Source: Agelas oroides
Taxonomy: Eukaryota > Porifera > Demospongiae > Agelasida > Agelasidae
NCBI GenBank assembly: GCA_949130485.1
Contig: OX422205.1
Coordinates: 6,680,235-6,744,234 of the forward strand
Reading direction: 5' to 3'
DNA: 64,000 nt
Below the pieces are notes generated by a model that was not told the origin of the DNA, ran no database searches, and saw nothing but the letters and a program-made list of their open reading frames with translations. Shown here one piece after another: positions 12,926 through 23,202 of the stretch (position 1 is the stretch's first letter; each line of letters opens with the position of its first letter). A program made the translations under genes and the position numbers.

Positions 12926-13585
12926 TTACGGTAGCTTCATGGTCATGAAGATGCGGCAGGCAATGAATGCTGCGACAACACAGAAGAAGCCAAACGAGAG
13001 AAGCATGGTGCGGTGGAGCTTGGAGAGGCCAACCGAGTTGGAACGCTCCAGAATGATGAAGCCCAAGCCTCCCAGAATGTACATGAAACTGCTAGCCAGT
13101 CCCTCCATGATGTATTGGCCATTGACACGGTACTGCATGAAGGCAACTGGCTTGGAGTGGCCGTGCTCATCAGTGGTAGACCCAATGGAGGGAGGCTCCA
13201 CAATCACATCATAGATGATGCCTGCCGTCACCAGAAAGTATGAGCACAGCACCAGCCCAAACACCACCATGGCAGAGGGCACACGCACAAATCCTGGCTT
13301 TCTCAGGCGCAGATGAGGCACCTGCATACAGAACAGGTACACTACATCAGGACCAAGCTTACCCCAGCGCACCCGCTGTGCTAGATGGGATGACAATCAC
13401 AGACAGTACGTGTCACTCTACTATCCATGATCCAAATTATCTACCACCTGAGGAAGGGCACGGGTCCGCTATCACAAGTGCACGCCCGCCAGATGGTAGT
13501 CTAACCACCCAAACTAAAATCAAACCTGTTTTACAGTCTCCCTTACCTCCAGGAACGCGAACGGTATTCGGTACAGTAGCTCCAT
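12926..13585 (-). CDS. OSTC: Oligosaccharyltransferase complex subunit OSTC
   Basis: OSTC is a small ER membrane subunit of the STT3A-type oligosaccharyltransferase, linking it to the Sec61 channel for co-translational N-glycosylation. Exon 1 (13547-13585) encodes [13 protein letters not shown] and exon 2 (12926-13321) the rest, giving 144 residues; the human protein has 149. Conserved blocks are [42 protein letters not shown] and [12 protein letters not shown], with three hydrophobic helices. The frame ends MTMKLP then TAA. Because CTACCGTAAGT also reads as a splice donor, a tiny last exon (human proteins end GYLMG) may exist to the left. Confidence 0.93.
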
Positions 13586-13646
13586 TGCCACCGGTGCGCC
13601 GCACACTGTTTCTAAATATTACCCACCAGCTGGCTTGGCTTGTCTC

Positions 13647-13967
13647 TAGTCTCGTGCCCAGACCCCACCCAGCTCACGCGAGGAGAAGGGGTCTGGTGTC
13701 ACAAGTCGGAATGCTTGGGCTAGCTCCAGAAGCTTGGAGCGGCCAATGAAATCGCAGAGCAGCGTTTATTGGAATAATGCGGAAGCGAGAACAAGTACTT
13801 CAATCGTACCGCTCAAAGCGTGTTATGAGATTCATTATCCAACACTGATCAATTTGTAATTCTACACTAACAATTGCAAGGCTTCAACACTTCCGCAAGC
13901 CCAAGGATTCAGGCTTGTGACACCAGACCCTTTCCTCGTGAGAGGGTTGGGTCTGGGCACGAGACTA
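13647..13967. mobile_element. Inverted-repeat (MITE-like) element, TAGTCTCG family, 9-bp target duplication
   Basis: The 321-bp element begins TAGTCTCGTGCCCAGACC and ends with the complement GGTCTGGGCACGAGACTA. Similarity continues inward (GGTCTGGTGTCACAAG against CTTGTGACACCAGACC). It is flanked on both sides by the exact 9-bp duplication GCTTGTCTC (13638-13646 and 13968-13976). No transposase frame is present. A related fragment (TCTCGTTCCCAGACCAGATT) starts at 13972, directly beside it. Confidence 0.85.
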
Positions 13968-13976
13968 GCTTGTCTC

Positions 13977-14444
13977 GTTCCCAGACCAGATTTTCGGCGC
14001 GCGCCCTGCGTCCCCATAGATCGGTGCTGGGCCATGGGGTTGAACGTTGTGGGCGTTAACTCTTATCACACGCCTTAGCGCCCACACAGGCTATTGCCTA
14101 TGAGCAATTTGATTGGTGCAAATATGCTTGATTATGCTGCTTCCCTCCTCCACGAAGAAACACTCTACGTACTCTCGTGCCCAGACCTTCCCGAGTTTTC
14201 TGAAAGGGGCCTGGCTATACTCTATACAAAGTCAATTAACAACTGCAGAATGGTGACACTCCAACAGCATGAAGCGCTAACCCTAGCACACAGCTAGCAG
14301 CAAATGTTATTTCTCTGGTCGCTCCTGAACAACAGGTGAGAGGTAGGACACTCTGAGAGTGTGTGTGTGCATAGAAAGAACAAGATGAAGGGATGCACCA
14401 CTGAAAGACTGTCATGACTTTAACCTGCTATCTCTGGGACATGC
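13977..14444. other. Intergenic, no gene seen
   Basis: Apart from the element fragment at its left end I find no conserved reading frame, RNA gene or clear repeat. It separates OSTC from the 3' end of the dioxygenase gene. Confidence 0.5.
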
Positions 14445-17400
14445 TTACCCTTCCTCCTTCTCCGGCTTCCAGCTAGGGTTGAATGTCTTAGGGATGTCCT
14501 GCCAGCACTGGTAGTACTCCTGGTCCAGCCTCTGGCAGCCCATCTCTCCCCACTCTGTCACGGCCATGCTCAGAGAGGACTCAAACATGAAAGCCTGTGT
14601 GCCTTCCAGCTTCACTGGACGCAGGTCTGCCTGGCTTGCCTCTTTGAAGACTTTAGCGTCTGGACCATGTGGAGTCATCATGCTGTGCAGGCTGGCTCCT
14701 CCCGGCTGGAACCCCTTCTTAGCATCATACGCCCCATAGATCAGCCCCATGAATTCACTCATGCAATTCCCTGAGGAGGAAGAGGTGGAGTTACCTAAAA
14801 TCAAATTTTCATGCAACCCTTCAAAGTGATGAAGTAGACTAGGGTTGAGAAGCGCAATGGTTTGATGGAAGACAGACATGCACACATTACCCACCATGAT
14901 GTATGGCCCAATCACTGGATGCCTTGTAATCCTCAAATTAATGCTTGATAGACTGATCGAGTCTACCATTGATGCTACTTACTATGGTACCAGGGTGGTC
15001 TGAAGACTGATTGAGTCTACCATTGATGCTACTTACTATGGTACCAGGGTGGTCTGAAGACTGATTGAGTCTACCATTGATGCTACTTACTATGGTACCA
15101 GGGTGGTCTGAAGACTGATTGAGTCTACCATTGATGCTACTTACTATGGTACCAGGGTGGTCTGAAGACTGATTGAGTCTACCATTGATGCTACTTACTA
15201 TGGTACCAGGGTGGTCTGAAGACTGATTGAGTCTACCATTGATGCTACTTACTATGGTACCAGGGTGGTCTGAAGACTGATTGAGTCTACCATTGATGCT
15301 ACTTACTATGGTACCAGGGTGGTCTGAAGACTGATCGAGTCTACCATTGATGCTACTTACTATGGTACCAGGGTGGTCTGAAGACTGATTGAGTCTACCA
15401 TTGATGCTACTTACTATGGTACCAGGGTGGTCTGAAGACTGATCGAGTCTACCATTGATGCTACTTACTATGGTACCAGGGTGGTCTGAAGACTGATTGA
15501 GTCTACCATTGATGCTACTTACTATGGTACCAGGGTGGTCTGAAGACTGATTGAGTCTACCATTGATGCTACTTACTATGGTACCAGGGTGGTCTGAAGA
15601 CTGATTGAGTCTACCATTGATGCTACTTACTATGGTACCAGGGTGGTCTGAAGACTGATCGAGTCTACCATTGATGCTAGTTACTATGGTACCAGGGTGG
15701 TCTGAAGACTGATTGAGTCTACCATTGATGCTACTTACTATGGTACCAGGGTGGTCTGAAGACTGATTGAGTCTACCATTGATGCTACTTACTATGGTAC
15801 CAGGGTGGTCTGAAGACTGATTGAGTCTACCATTGATGCTACTTACTATGGTACCAGGGTGGTCTGAAGACTGATTGAGTCTACCATTGATGCTACTTAC
15901 TATGGTACCAGGGTGGTCTGAAGACTGATCGAGTCTACCATTGATGCTAGTTACTATGGTACCAGGGTGGTCTGAAGACTGATCGAGTCTACCATTGATG
16001 CTACTTACTATGGTACCAGGGTGGTCTGAAGACTGATTGAGTCTACCATTGATGCTACTTACTATGGTACCAGGGTGGTCTGAAGACTGATCGAGTCTAC
16101 CATTGATGCTAGTTACTATGGTACCAGGGTGGTCTGAAGACTGATTGAGTCTACCATTGATGCTACTTACTATGGTACCAGGGTGGTCTGAAGACTGATC
16201 GAGTCTACCATTGATGCTACTTACTATGGTACCAGGGTGGTCTGAAGACTGATTGAGTCTACCATTGATGCTACTTACTATGGTACCAGGGTGGTCTGAA
16301 GACTGATTGAGTCTACCATTGATGCTACTTACTATGGTACCAGGGTGGTCTGAAGACTGATCGAGTCTACCATTGATGCTACTTACTATGGTACCAGGGT
16401 GGTCTGAAGACTGATTGAGTCTACCATTGATGCTACTTACTATGGTACCAGGGTGGTCTGAAGGTGTGCTCTTGCACACACCAGCGAGGAGGGAAAATGA
16501 CAAAGTCAGCAATGGCCACTCCTGGCGTTGTACTTGGGCAGGTCAACACTGTGAAGATGGAGGGATCCTGCAGAGGGAATGGTCATATTGTAAGAGCGAT
16601 ATGTCACAAACTGATTGAGGCTGGAACAGGTATCCTAGTAATCCTACCGATCTTTGGAAATGGTCATCCAAAACCCAGGATTCTCGCTAGGGCTTTAGCA
16701 GATGGTTGCACATTTTGTTAATTGCAGCACCATTTGGATGCTTGTGGTAAATTTAGGTAAGAGCACCACTTCCTAAACCCTGCCCATAGCAGTTACTATC
16801 CTGGCTTCCCACTTAACATTTCAATAGTGGTGTGTAGAGAGGGCGTTTCACACCTGCCTAGCTATTGTACTATGCACCATCTGGAAGTAGATTTCTAGCG
16901 AGAACCCTGCCAAAACCTATCAGTATTTGCTGCCAGTGTGTGTACAGCAAATTTCTGCACCTTTGCAACGTAGGGCACAACTCTACTAAACCACAATTAG
17001 GTAAAGTTACTGCATAGAGTATGGCTTCACTATTAGAAGCCAGGTAAAAAACACTTAGCTGTGGTTTAGCAAGTGTGGTGCACTTGTTGCAGAGGTGCTG
17101 AAATTTGCTGTATCACTTCACATGACAACGGAAGGAATTGCACCTTACAGCCACTCTAGCAATAGTCTCAAATCCCCCCCAATGAGTAAAGGGTTGACTA
17201 CGGGTTTTCTTGGTTCTGCCGAGTCAGCAGCATCATTTTAAACAAGCAAATGAAATGAGGCTGTTACTAGGGCACAGTCAGCTATGCATCATATTCATGA
17301 GCATGAGAAGTATGGTCACTATGGTAACAAAACCCTGCTGTCCAGTTCATCTGTACGTGCTCCACCCCAAGTGGGAGAAATGAATGTGTGTGTGTGTGTG

Positions 17401-17718
17401 TGTGTGTGTGTGGAGGGATGCTCACCGCATGGTCAAAGGCGACAGCGTTGATGACCATGAACTTGCTGAGGTCATACTTATAGGGATAGTAATTCCCGTG
17501 CCAGGCCACCACATCAAATGGGGAGTGGCCCTACAGAAAGAGACAGACTGGCGATCAAGCTCTATTCACTAACTAGGTAGAAGTACATACCTGCTTAGCA
17601 GTGAAGAGGGCTCCCTGAAACTTGTTCACAACCGTGTACCCGTGGTTGGCCACCTCTCTGTCTTCAAACCATGCCACTGGGCAGAGGAAATCCCTCGGAT
17701 TAGCAAGGCCATTTGCTC

Positions 17719-17758
<40 letters not shown>

Positions 17759-17771
17759 TGTGTGTGTGTGT

Positions 17772-17844
<73 letters not shown>

Positions 17845-20272
17845 GTGGACCGGACCCTGGGCAAAAAGCCTCTTCTATAGTTGAATACAAGTGTGTTGTT
17901 TTTATTTGTAGGGAGTAGGAAAACCTGCTCTACGAGCTACAGGAATAGCAGGACTGTGGACTCCCCATGATGCTGTAGGGTCACAAGGAGGTGCACAGGC
18001 ATGCAACCTTCTACTGCCTATTGCCCTCCCAGACCACAGAACTGTCCTTATCACAACACTCCCTCACCAATGGGTCCCAGGTTGGGCAGCTGGAAGTGGC
18101 CATTAAACACCTCCAGAATGTACCCACGTGAGGGGCCAGACACATTCACCATAAACCTCATACCTTGCTACAGAGGAAGACAGATAAGACCATTCTCCCA
18201 TTTCACACAATGGAAAAAATTAGAAGTGAGGCGAAGACCTGGACTACGAGCACACATACCTGGAGAATGACAATTTCATTTGGTCTCACGTGAAGCTGTC
18301 CAAACTCAGAGAGAATGTGTAGGCTTCCCTCCTGGGGCACTGCAGGAGACAGTTGAACCAGACTGTTTGTCTGCGGCGAGTGTGTGGCTGTCAGTCAACT
18401 CACCGATCAGAAAGTCTCCATCAGAATTGTAGAAACACTTGTCCCCCATGGAGGTGTTGCATGTGTAGATGTGCACAGCAACACCATCGCGTGTCTTTGG
18501 GTTGCCTGCACCACACACAGTTGCCAGACCCTGCGGAGAACAGTGAAGGTTGACACAGCACCTGTCAAAGCTATCAACTACAGTGTCGATACACAAGGTT
18601 AGCCATGTTGAGAGGGACAAGTGAATGATTCAGAAACAGGCACAGAACGTGTTTACCTCCACAAAGTCAGTCTTCTTGTCTGGAAGGACAAAAGGGCTCC
18701 AACGAAGCTGTGCAACACAAGTGAATTGGCTGTGAACTAGTGGTAAACTTAGCCTCACAAACCACACCCTTTGCGGAGGAAGAAAGGGTCTGGTCATGCT
18801 GCAACCATCTAGGTGTCACCAGGGCAGAAACTTGCAGTGACCAATGAGATCCGCGCTCTTCACAGATTGCATCTGTTGTCATGGAGCAGCAATTACGTCA
18901 TGTTGATGTCAGCGTCTTATTCCCTATAACAGCATGGCTCGATAATGTGACAATTTGTCAGCTGTAGTGCAACCAGAGCCTTCCTCCCTGTGAATGGTGT
19001 GGCTTGTGAGACTAGTACAGCCTTCCTCCCTGTGAATGGTGTGGCTTGTGAGACTAGTAAAGCCTTCCTCCCTGCGAATGGTGTGGCTTGTGAGACTAGT
19101 ATAGCCTAACCCTAGTATAGCCTTCCTCCCTGTGAACGGTATGGCTTGTGAGACTAGTATAGCCTAACCCTAGTATAGCCTTCCTCCCTGTGAATGGTGT
19201 GGCTTGTGAGACTAGTATAGCCTTCCTCCCTGTGAATGGTGTGGCTTGTGAGACTAGTAGAGCCTTCCTCCCTGTGAATGGTGTGGCTTGTGAGACTAGT
19301 ATAGCCTTCCTCCCTGTGAATGGTGTGGCTTGTGAGACTAGTATAGCCTAACCCTAGTATAGCCTTCCTCCCTGTGAATGGTGTGGCTTGTGAGACTAGT
19401 ATAGCCTTCCTCCCTGTGAATGGTGTGGCTTGTGAGACTAGTAGAGCCTTCCTCCCTGTGAATGGTGTGGCTTGTGAGACTAGTAGAGCCTTCCTCCCTG
19501 TGAATGGTGTGGCTTGTGAGACTAGTATAGTCTTCCTCCCTGCGAATTGTGTGGCTTGTGAGACTAGTATAGTCTTCCTCCCTGTGAATGGTGTAGCTTG
19601 TGAGACTAGTACAGCCTTCCTCCCTGTGAATGGTGTGGCTTGTGAGACTAGTAAAGCCTTCCTCCCTGCGAATGGTGTGGCTTGTGAGACTAGTATAGTC
19701 TTCCTCCCTGTGAATGGTGTGGCTTGTGAGACTAGTAAAGCCTTCCTCCCTGCGAATGGTGTGGCTTGTGTGACTAGGCTAAACTAGTGCAAACCTGGTT
19801 AGGGTTGGGTGGCCACTTGCTAAAGTTATTGGTGAGATTAGTCTGCTGAGGAAGAGGCTGGAAGGGTAGATGCTTCACGGATGGTTGAATGCGATAGAGC
19901 CAACTGCAGGGAGAGGAGGGAGGGGAGTCACCATAAGCGGGACAGGCAGTGGAGGCAACCCACCTTCTCCTATTTGTCTCTCTAGGGGCGGTGAAGGCAG
20001 AACCTGAGAGCTGCTCGCAGACCAGACCATAGGGACACACCTGGGGATTGTTCTGAGAAGAAGGTCGGCCTTACAAGGTACTTTCCTTCCCCAACTATTT
20101 CTCGCAAGCAGAGGGCGAAAAAATAGTCGGGGAACGAGACCAGAATAGATGATTTGCTACCCCACCCTACCTGCCCCTTTGGCAAAGCATCAGGCAATGC
20201 CTCAGATGAAATTTCGCTGCCAAACCCTGGATGATACTGAAACTGCGTCTGCATCTCGACCCGTGATGGCAA
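14445..20272 (-). CDS. HGD: Homogentisate 1,2-dioxygenase
   Basis: This iron enzyme opens the ring of homogentisate to maleylacetoacetate in tyrosine and phenylalanine breakdown. Eleven exons, right to left (20171-20272, 19964-20040, 19795-19903, 18657-18707, 18404-18530, 18260-18339, 18068-18167, 17591-17718, 17426-17530, 16441-16567, 14445-14770), join in frame to 443 residues; human HGD has 445. Landmarks are [83 protein letters not shown] and [10 protein letters not shown]. The three iron ligands are kept: the His of RPPWYH (human His335), the Glu of MSEFMG (Glu341) and the His of TPHGPD (His371). The start could be the ATG at 20272 or 20254. Introns carry a 54-bp array (14951-16461), a ~120-bp CA tract and a 42-bp array (18974-19779). 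Confidence 0.97.
14951..16461 (-). repeat. 54-bp minisatellite, about 28 units, each carrying the HGD exon-10 end and splice donor
   Basis: The unit, read on the gene strand, contains CTTCAGACCACCCTGGTACC then ATA, identical to the last 23 nt of HGD exon 10, followed by the donor GTAAGT and about 25 nt of intron. The genuine exon end at 16441 is the first member of the array. Units vary mainly at two sites, GATTGAG/GATCGAG and CTTAC/GTTAC. The second changes the donor from GTAAGT to GTAACT in three units (near 15680, 15950 and 16111). Since 54 is divisible by three, one minus-strand phase stays open for over 500 codons. That phase is not the HGD frame, which stops right after the donor. Confidence 0.97.
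16568..17425. other. HGD intron with a foldback element at 16946-17112
   Basis: 16946-17002 (CAGCAAATTTCTGCACCTTT onward) is complementary to 17057-17112 (ending AGGTGCTGAAATTTGCTG), giving a ~167-bp hairpin. 16780-16840 resembles 21690-21720 (both contain ACTTCAATAG-type or ATTTCAATAG-type text before GTAGAGA). A (TG)n tract lies at 17384-17411. No coding exon is seen. Confidence 0.6.
17719..17842. repeat. (TG/CA)n tract replacing the polypyrimidine tract of an HGD intron
   Basis: About 120 bp of TG with a few A interruptions lies directly before the acceptor of HGD exon 8. On the gene strand it reads (CA)n then CTAG|GAGC. It gives spurious TH-repeat frames. Confidence 0.95.
18068..18900. 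other. HGD exon cluster and a decayed TAGTCTCG-family fragment (18760-18900)
   Basis: 18750-18900 contains AAAGGGTCTGGTCATGC and CAATGAGATCCGCG. These resemble the inner part of the element at 13647-13967 (GGGGTCTGGTGTCAC and CAATGAAATCGCAGAG). It reads as an old, broken copy in the fourth-from-start coding intron. Confidence 0.4.
18974..19779. repeat. 42-bp minisatellite in an HGD intron
   Basis: About 19 units of GCCTTCCTCCCTGTGAATGG then TGTGGCTTGTGAGACTAGTATA. Some units are enlarged by CCTAACCCTAGTATAG (near 19107, 19157 and 19347). The unit is 14 codons long, so one plus-strand phase stays open. The repeat lies in the HGD intron between exon 3 (19795-19903) and exon 4 (18657-18707), and its last copy ends 15 bp from exon 3. 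Confidence 0.95.
20085..20145. mobile_element. Partial TAGTCTCG-family hairpin
   Basis: TCCCCAACTATTTCTCGC is followed by GCGAAAAAATAGTCGGGGA and then ACGAGACCA, a hairpin with a family-like right end. It lies in the first HGD intron. The left terminus is not recognisable. Confidence 0.45.
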
Positions 20273-20367
20273 GGGGGCGTAGCCTACACATGATATGTAG
20301 GCGCGGTCTGGATGGGGTTACGCCCAACCATGGAACGTAATACGGAAGCCGAGAAGCCAGAAGGGCC

Positions 20368-20480
20368 ATTCTATTCTGCCGTCCTGCCATTCTGCCGTCC
20401 TGCCATTCTGCCGTCCTGCCATTCTGTTAAGCTGCCATTCTGCCGTCCTGCCATTCTGTTAAGCTGCCATTCTGCCAGTC
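20368..20480. repeat. Short tandem repeat of GCCATTCTGCCGTCCT
   Basis: About seven copies of CTGCCATTCTGCCGTC-type units, some replaced by TGTTAAGCTGCCATTC. It lies upstream of HGD. Confidence 0.9.
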
Positions 20481-21759
20481 TTATCGTAGTTCTTATTGCA
20501 TTTTGTAGTAAGTTACTATGCACCTAAATTGACCTAATAATCAATGTACTGTTATGCCCCCTACCGGCACGGGCGGTGTGGATTCAAATGTCAATGGCTG
20601 GCCTACCCTAGAATCAAATTCCTTGCTGGGGGTTACTAGAGATTTGACACACGCAAATTGTAACTGTGCAGTCTACAGAGACGTGTGTTCAAGACGTTTT
20701 TAGAGGTAATCAAACACCCGACTCTCTTCTTTCAGTCAATGCCCCTATAAATTATGTCTGCCATCTGCCCATAAGGGGGTTGGTGGGACGAATAAGCACT
20801 AACAAATACAACCTCACTAAATGGTTTGTGCAGACGTATTAACAATCATAAGCTGGCTTTTAGGCCAAAATACCGAAGCTGAACAAAATAACACAGGTTA
20901 GGATGGCATATGAGCATAAGTACAGATGGACTTTTCAGTATTAGTGAAGGACTTCATACCTAGTGTGTAATGGCGTTCTTCTATGTTATAGTGTAGACAA
21001 CCTGACTTCAGTGACATTCCTAGGACTACAGATGAGGCTTGCAATCTGGTAAACTGTTCAGTTGTCACTACACCATACTAGCACACTATATACTGTGGTA
21101 TTCGAGTGTATGTTAGTGAGCAATTTAACCCAATGCTGTAGCAATTTCTTCAAATATCCGCAGTATTATGCTTGTTCATTTCTTCCTACAAGCATCATCT
21201 ATACCATCAGTATTATGCTTGTTCATTTCTTCCTACAAGCATCATCTATACCATCAGTATTCCCGGGAGGTAAAGTGCAACAACATAGGGTGTTGCTCTC
21301 TCTAACATGCAACTTTTGCTCCCCTCCCTCTCTGGCCCTGAGGCTATGGTGGGTCTATTTGGGAAGAGTCTGGAAAGTAGCGGGGATTTCTCGATGAGGT
21401 GCCAGTGTTTAACAAGCAATCTTCTGAGGCGGTGTGTTGGTAAATGTGGTGAGTACATAGTTGTGAAAGTTAGGCGTTCACCTGCATTGTGGGGTTTGTT
21501 TGCTAGCGTTTTTAGACCCCCCCCCCCTCCTGCACTTCTGAGTAGACTCATTGACCAGCTTCAGGTATATATGATGTTGTGTGCACATAACTCGTCCTGC
21601 CTGCAGTGTGCCGTGCCATTCAGATGCACTGGTTTTGCTACAATTTGTACCTCTTCAAATCCCACCCACAACAGTTGCTGACCTGGCTTGCTTCACTTAG
21701 CACTTCAATAGTTGGGTAGAGATGAATTTCAGTATCTCCATTTCTCTACATAATAAACA

Positions 21760-21799
<40 letters not shown>

Positions 21800-21801
21800 A
21801 C
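20481..21801. other. Intergenic, no confident gene; 47-bp duplication at 21161-21254
   Basis: CAGTATTATGCTTGTTCATT with 27 further bases is repeated exactly at 21208, with a third partial start at 21255. A C run (21519-21528) and a (CA)n tract (21757-21797) are present. The (CA)n tract ends in CAG just before the next reading frame, so it may be an intron end. I recognise no exon in this stretch. Confidence 0.5.
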
Positions 21802-22389
21802 ATGAGTGACGAAACATTTGCAAAGCGTCATGAAAAATGTGAGACAGGAGAAAAGAAACGGTTCCTGAACTTCATCTCTGGTGGCCAGCGGAAACATAGC
21901 CGACCGCAATCCCTAGCTTCTACCCCGGATGGAAGCGTTCTGATGAACAGTCCGAAACCTTTCACCAGCAAAGGCAAACAGCAACGCAAGACTCTTGTTT
22001 CCCCAACACTTGCAATGGAGATGGAGCCATCTGTCCCCGAGGTCCTCCCCTGGTGCCCCCAGGTGTTCCCACTGGGAGAAAAAGACCTAGATGCCTTACA
22101 GAACCCTGTCCCGCCTCCTCCTCCACTCAGAATTACTCCCGTCCACCTCTCCTCTTCTTTCTCCTTCCCTGACATGACCACACTCAAATCGCATACTCCA
22201 CTCAGTTCCTCCTCAACACTTGCCACGCCTCTCTCTACGCCACCTTCCACACCCAGCGATGAACTACCTAGTCCCTCAGAATGGGTTGTGACTCACAACA
22301 CACACACTGTTACCAAGTGTACAAGCAGTTCTCAGGGTCCTGCTCCGCACCCGAACTATATTATACTCAAGCTTAGCAAGAAATGCTAG
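21802..22389 (+). CDS. Uncharacterised Pro/Ser-rich protein or exon
   Basis: An uninterrupted 195-codon frame from ATG 21802 to TAG 22387-22389. It starts MSDETFAKRHEKCETGEKKR and has a basic N-terminal third. A low-complexity region follows, rich in Pro, Ser and Thr (PVPPPPPLR; SSSSTLATPLSTPPSTP). It ends YIILKLSKKC. No domain is recognisable. The frame follows a (CA)n tract and CAG, so it may be the last exon of a gene whose earlier exons I cannot identify. It is non-repetitive over its whole length, unlike most long frames in the window. It could still be chance, since the opposite strand is also open for 140 codons. Confidence 0.45.
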   Translation: MSDETFAKRHEKCETGEKKRFLNFISGGQRKHSRPQSLASTPDGSVLMNSPKPFTSKGKQQRKTLVSPTLAMEMEPSVPEVLPWCPQVFPLGEKDLDALQNPVPPPPPLRITPVHLSSSFSFPDMTTLKSHTPLSSSSTLATPLSTPPSTPSDELPSPSEWVVTHNTHTVTKCTSSSQGPAPHPNYIILKLSKKC

Positions 22390-23202
22390 CCACCCTTCTC
22401 TTCATTGTAACAGTTTTGTTTCCAGATGCATTCAGCTTTTCTATCTCTGTACTCATGACTGTATGGAACATGCTATGCTCAAGTTATGTCTTGATTGTCC
22501 TAGTGTTCATATTAAACCATCAACTCTTCCCAACTGTAATGACAGGCAGGCCAGTAATTATGACAGGAGGTGGCTTCAGTCGATAGTTACCATATCACTC
22601 AACATGCAACTAAATATTATGCACAATATTTGAAAGTTCTGAAGTTGGATTGAATTAAGGACGATCTTTATAATTTTTTTGTTATATTCTAGGTATGAGT
22701 GTGCTATGGTGTCATTCATCCAAGCACAACCTGATGACAGATATACTATACATCTTGATACAATATGTACAGAATGTGATAACACACTATGCACCCCACT
22801 CGAACACACGCACGCATTCCAAAAGCATAGAATAAATGTTGGCTGTGATGAATAAGGCAGAAGGGCCATCCATGTGATAGTTGCAAAACTCCTTCAGAAA
22901 CTTACATGACTGTAGTCTCGTCCCCAGACCCTCCATACAAGTTGGTCTGGGCACGAGACTAGCGCAGGATGTGGAAAGAGGACTGGGAATGAGACTACAA
23001 GCCGGAACGTCCTTCAAGCTGATTGGTTGATTTAAAGCTAATCTGATTGGTTGGTTGGTTTGAAACAGGCGGGAAACGGGGGGGTAAAGGTTTGGCATGC
23101 TCCTTGTTCTTTCTTTTCAGGTTTATTCCGGTGTTCAGTCATATCTCATTGCGACCTTCTACGACTTTCCCCTTCTCTTCGGTGAATCATTTCAGAGTGG
23201 AG
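22390..23202. other. Intergenic with a TAGTCTCG hairpin at 22913-22961
   Basis: A 49-bp near-perfect hairpin, TAGTCTCGTCCCCAGACC to GGTCTGGGCACGAGACTA, with a 13-nt loop. No target duplication is visible at this copy. The rest is AT-rich with no gene. 23030-23202 is the likely promoter and leader of the next gene. Confidence 0.7.

Noticed and set aside
14938-16512. A 524-codon minus-strand frame with 18-residue repeats ([18 protein letters not shown]) that looks like a repeat protein
   Set aside because: The unit length of 54 bp keeps the phase open. The frame is not the HGD frame and passes straight through the genuine exon and its donor. It is a by-product of the splice-donor array.
19374-19787. 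A 137-codon frame of [14 protein letters not shown] repeats
   Set aside because: The 42-bp HGD intron minisatellite is a multiple of three, so an open phase is expected. It is on the strand opposite to the gene.
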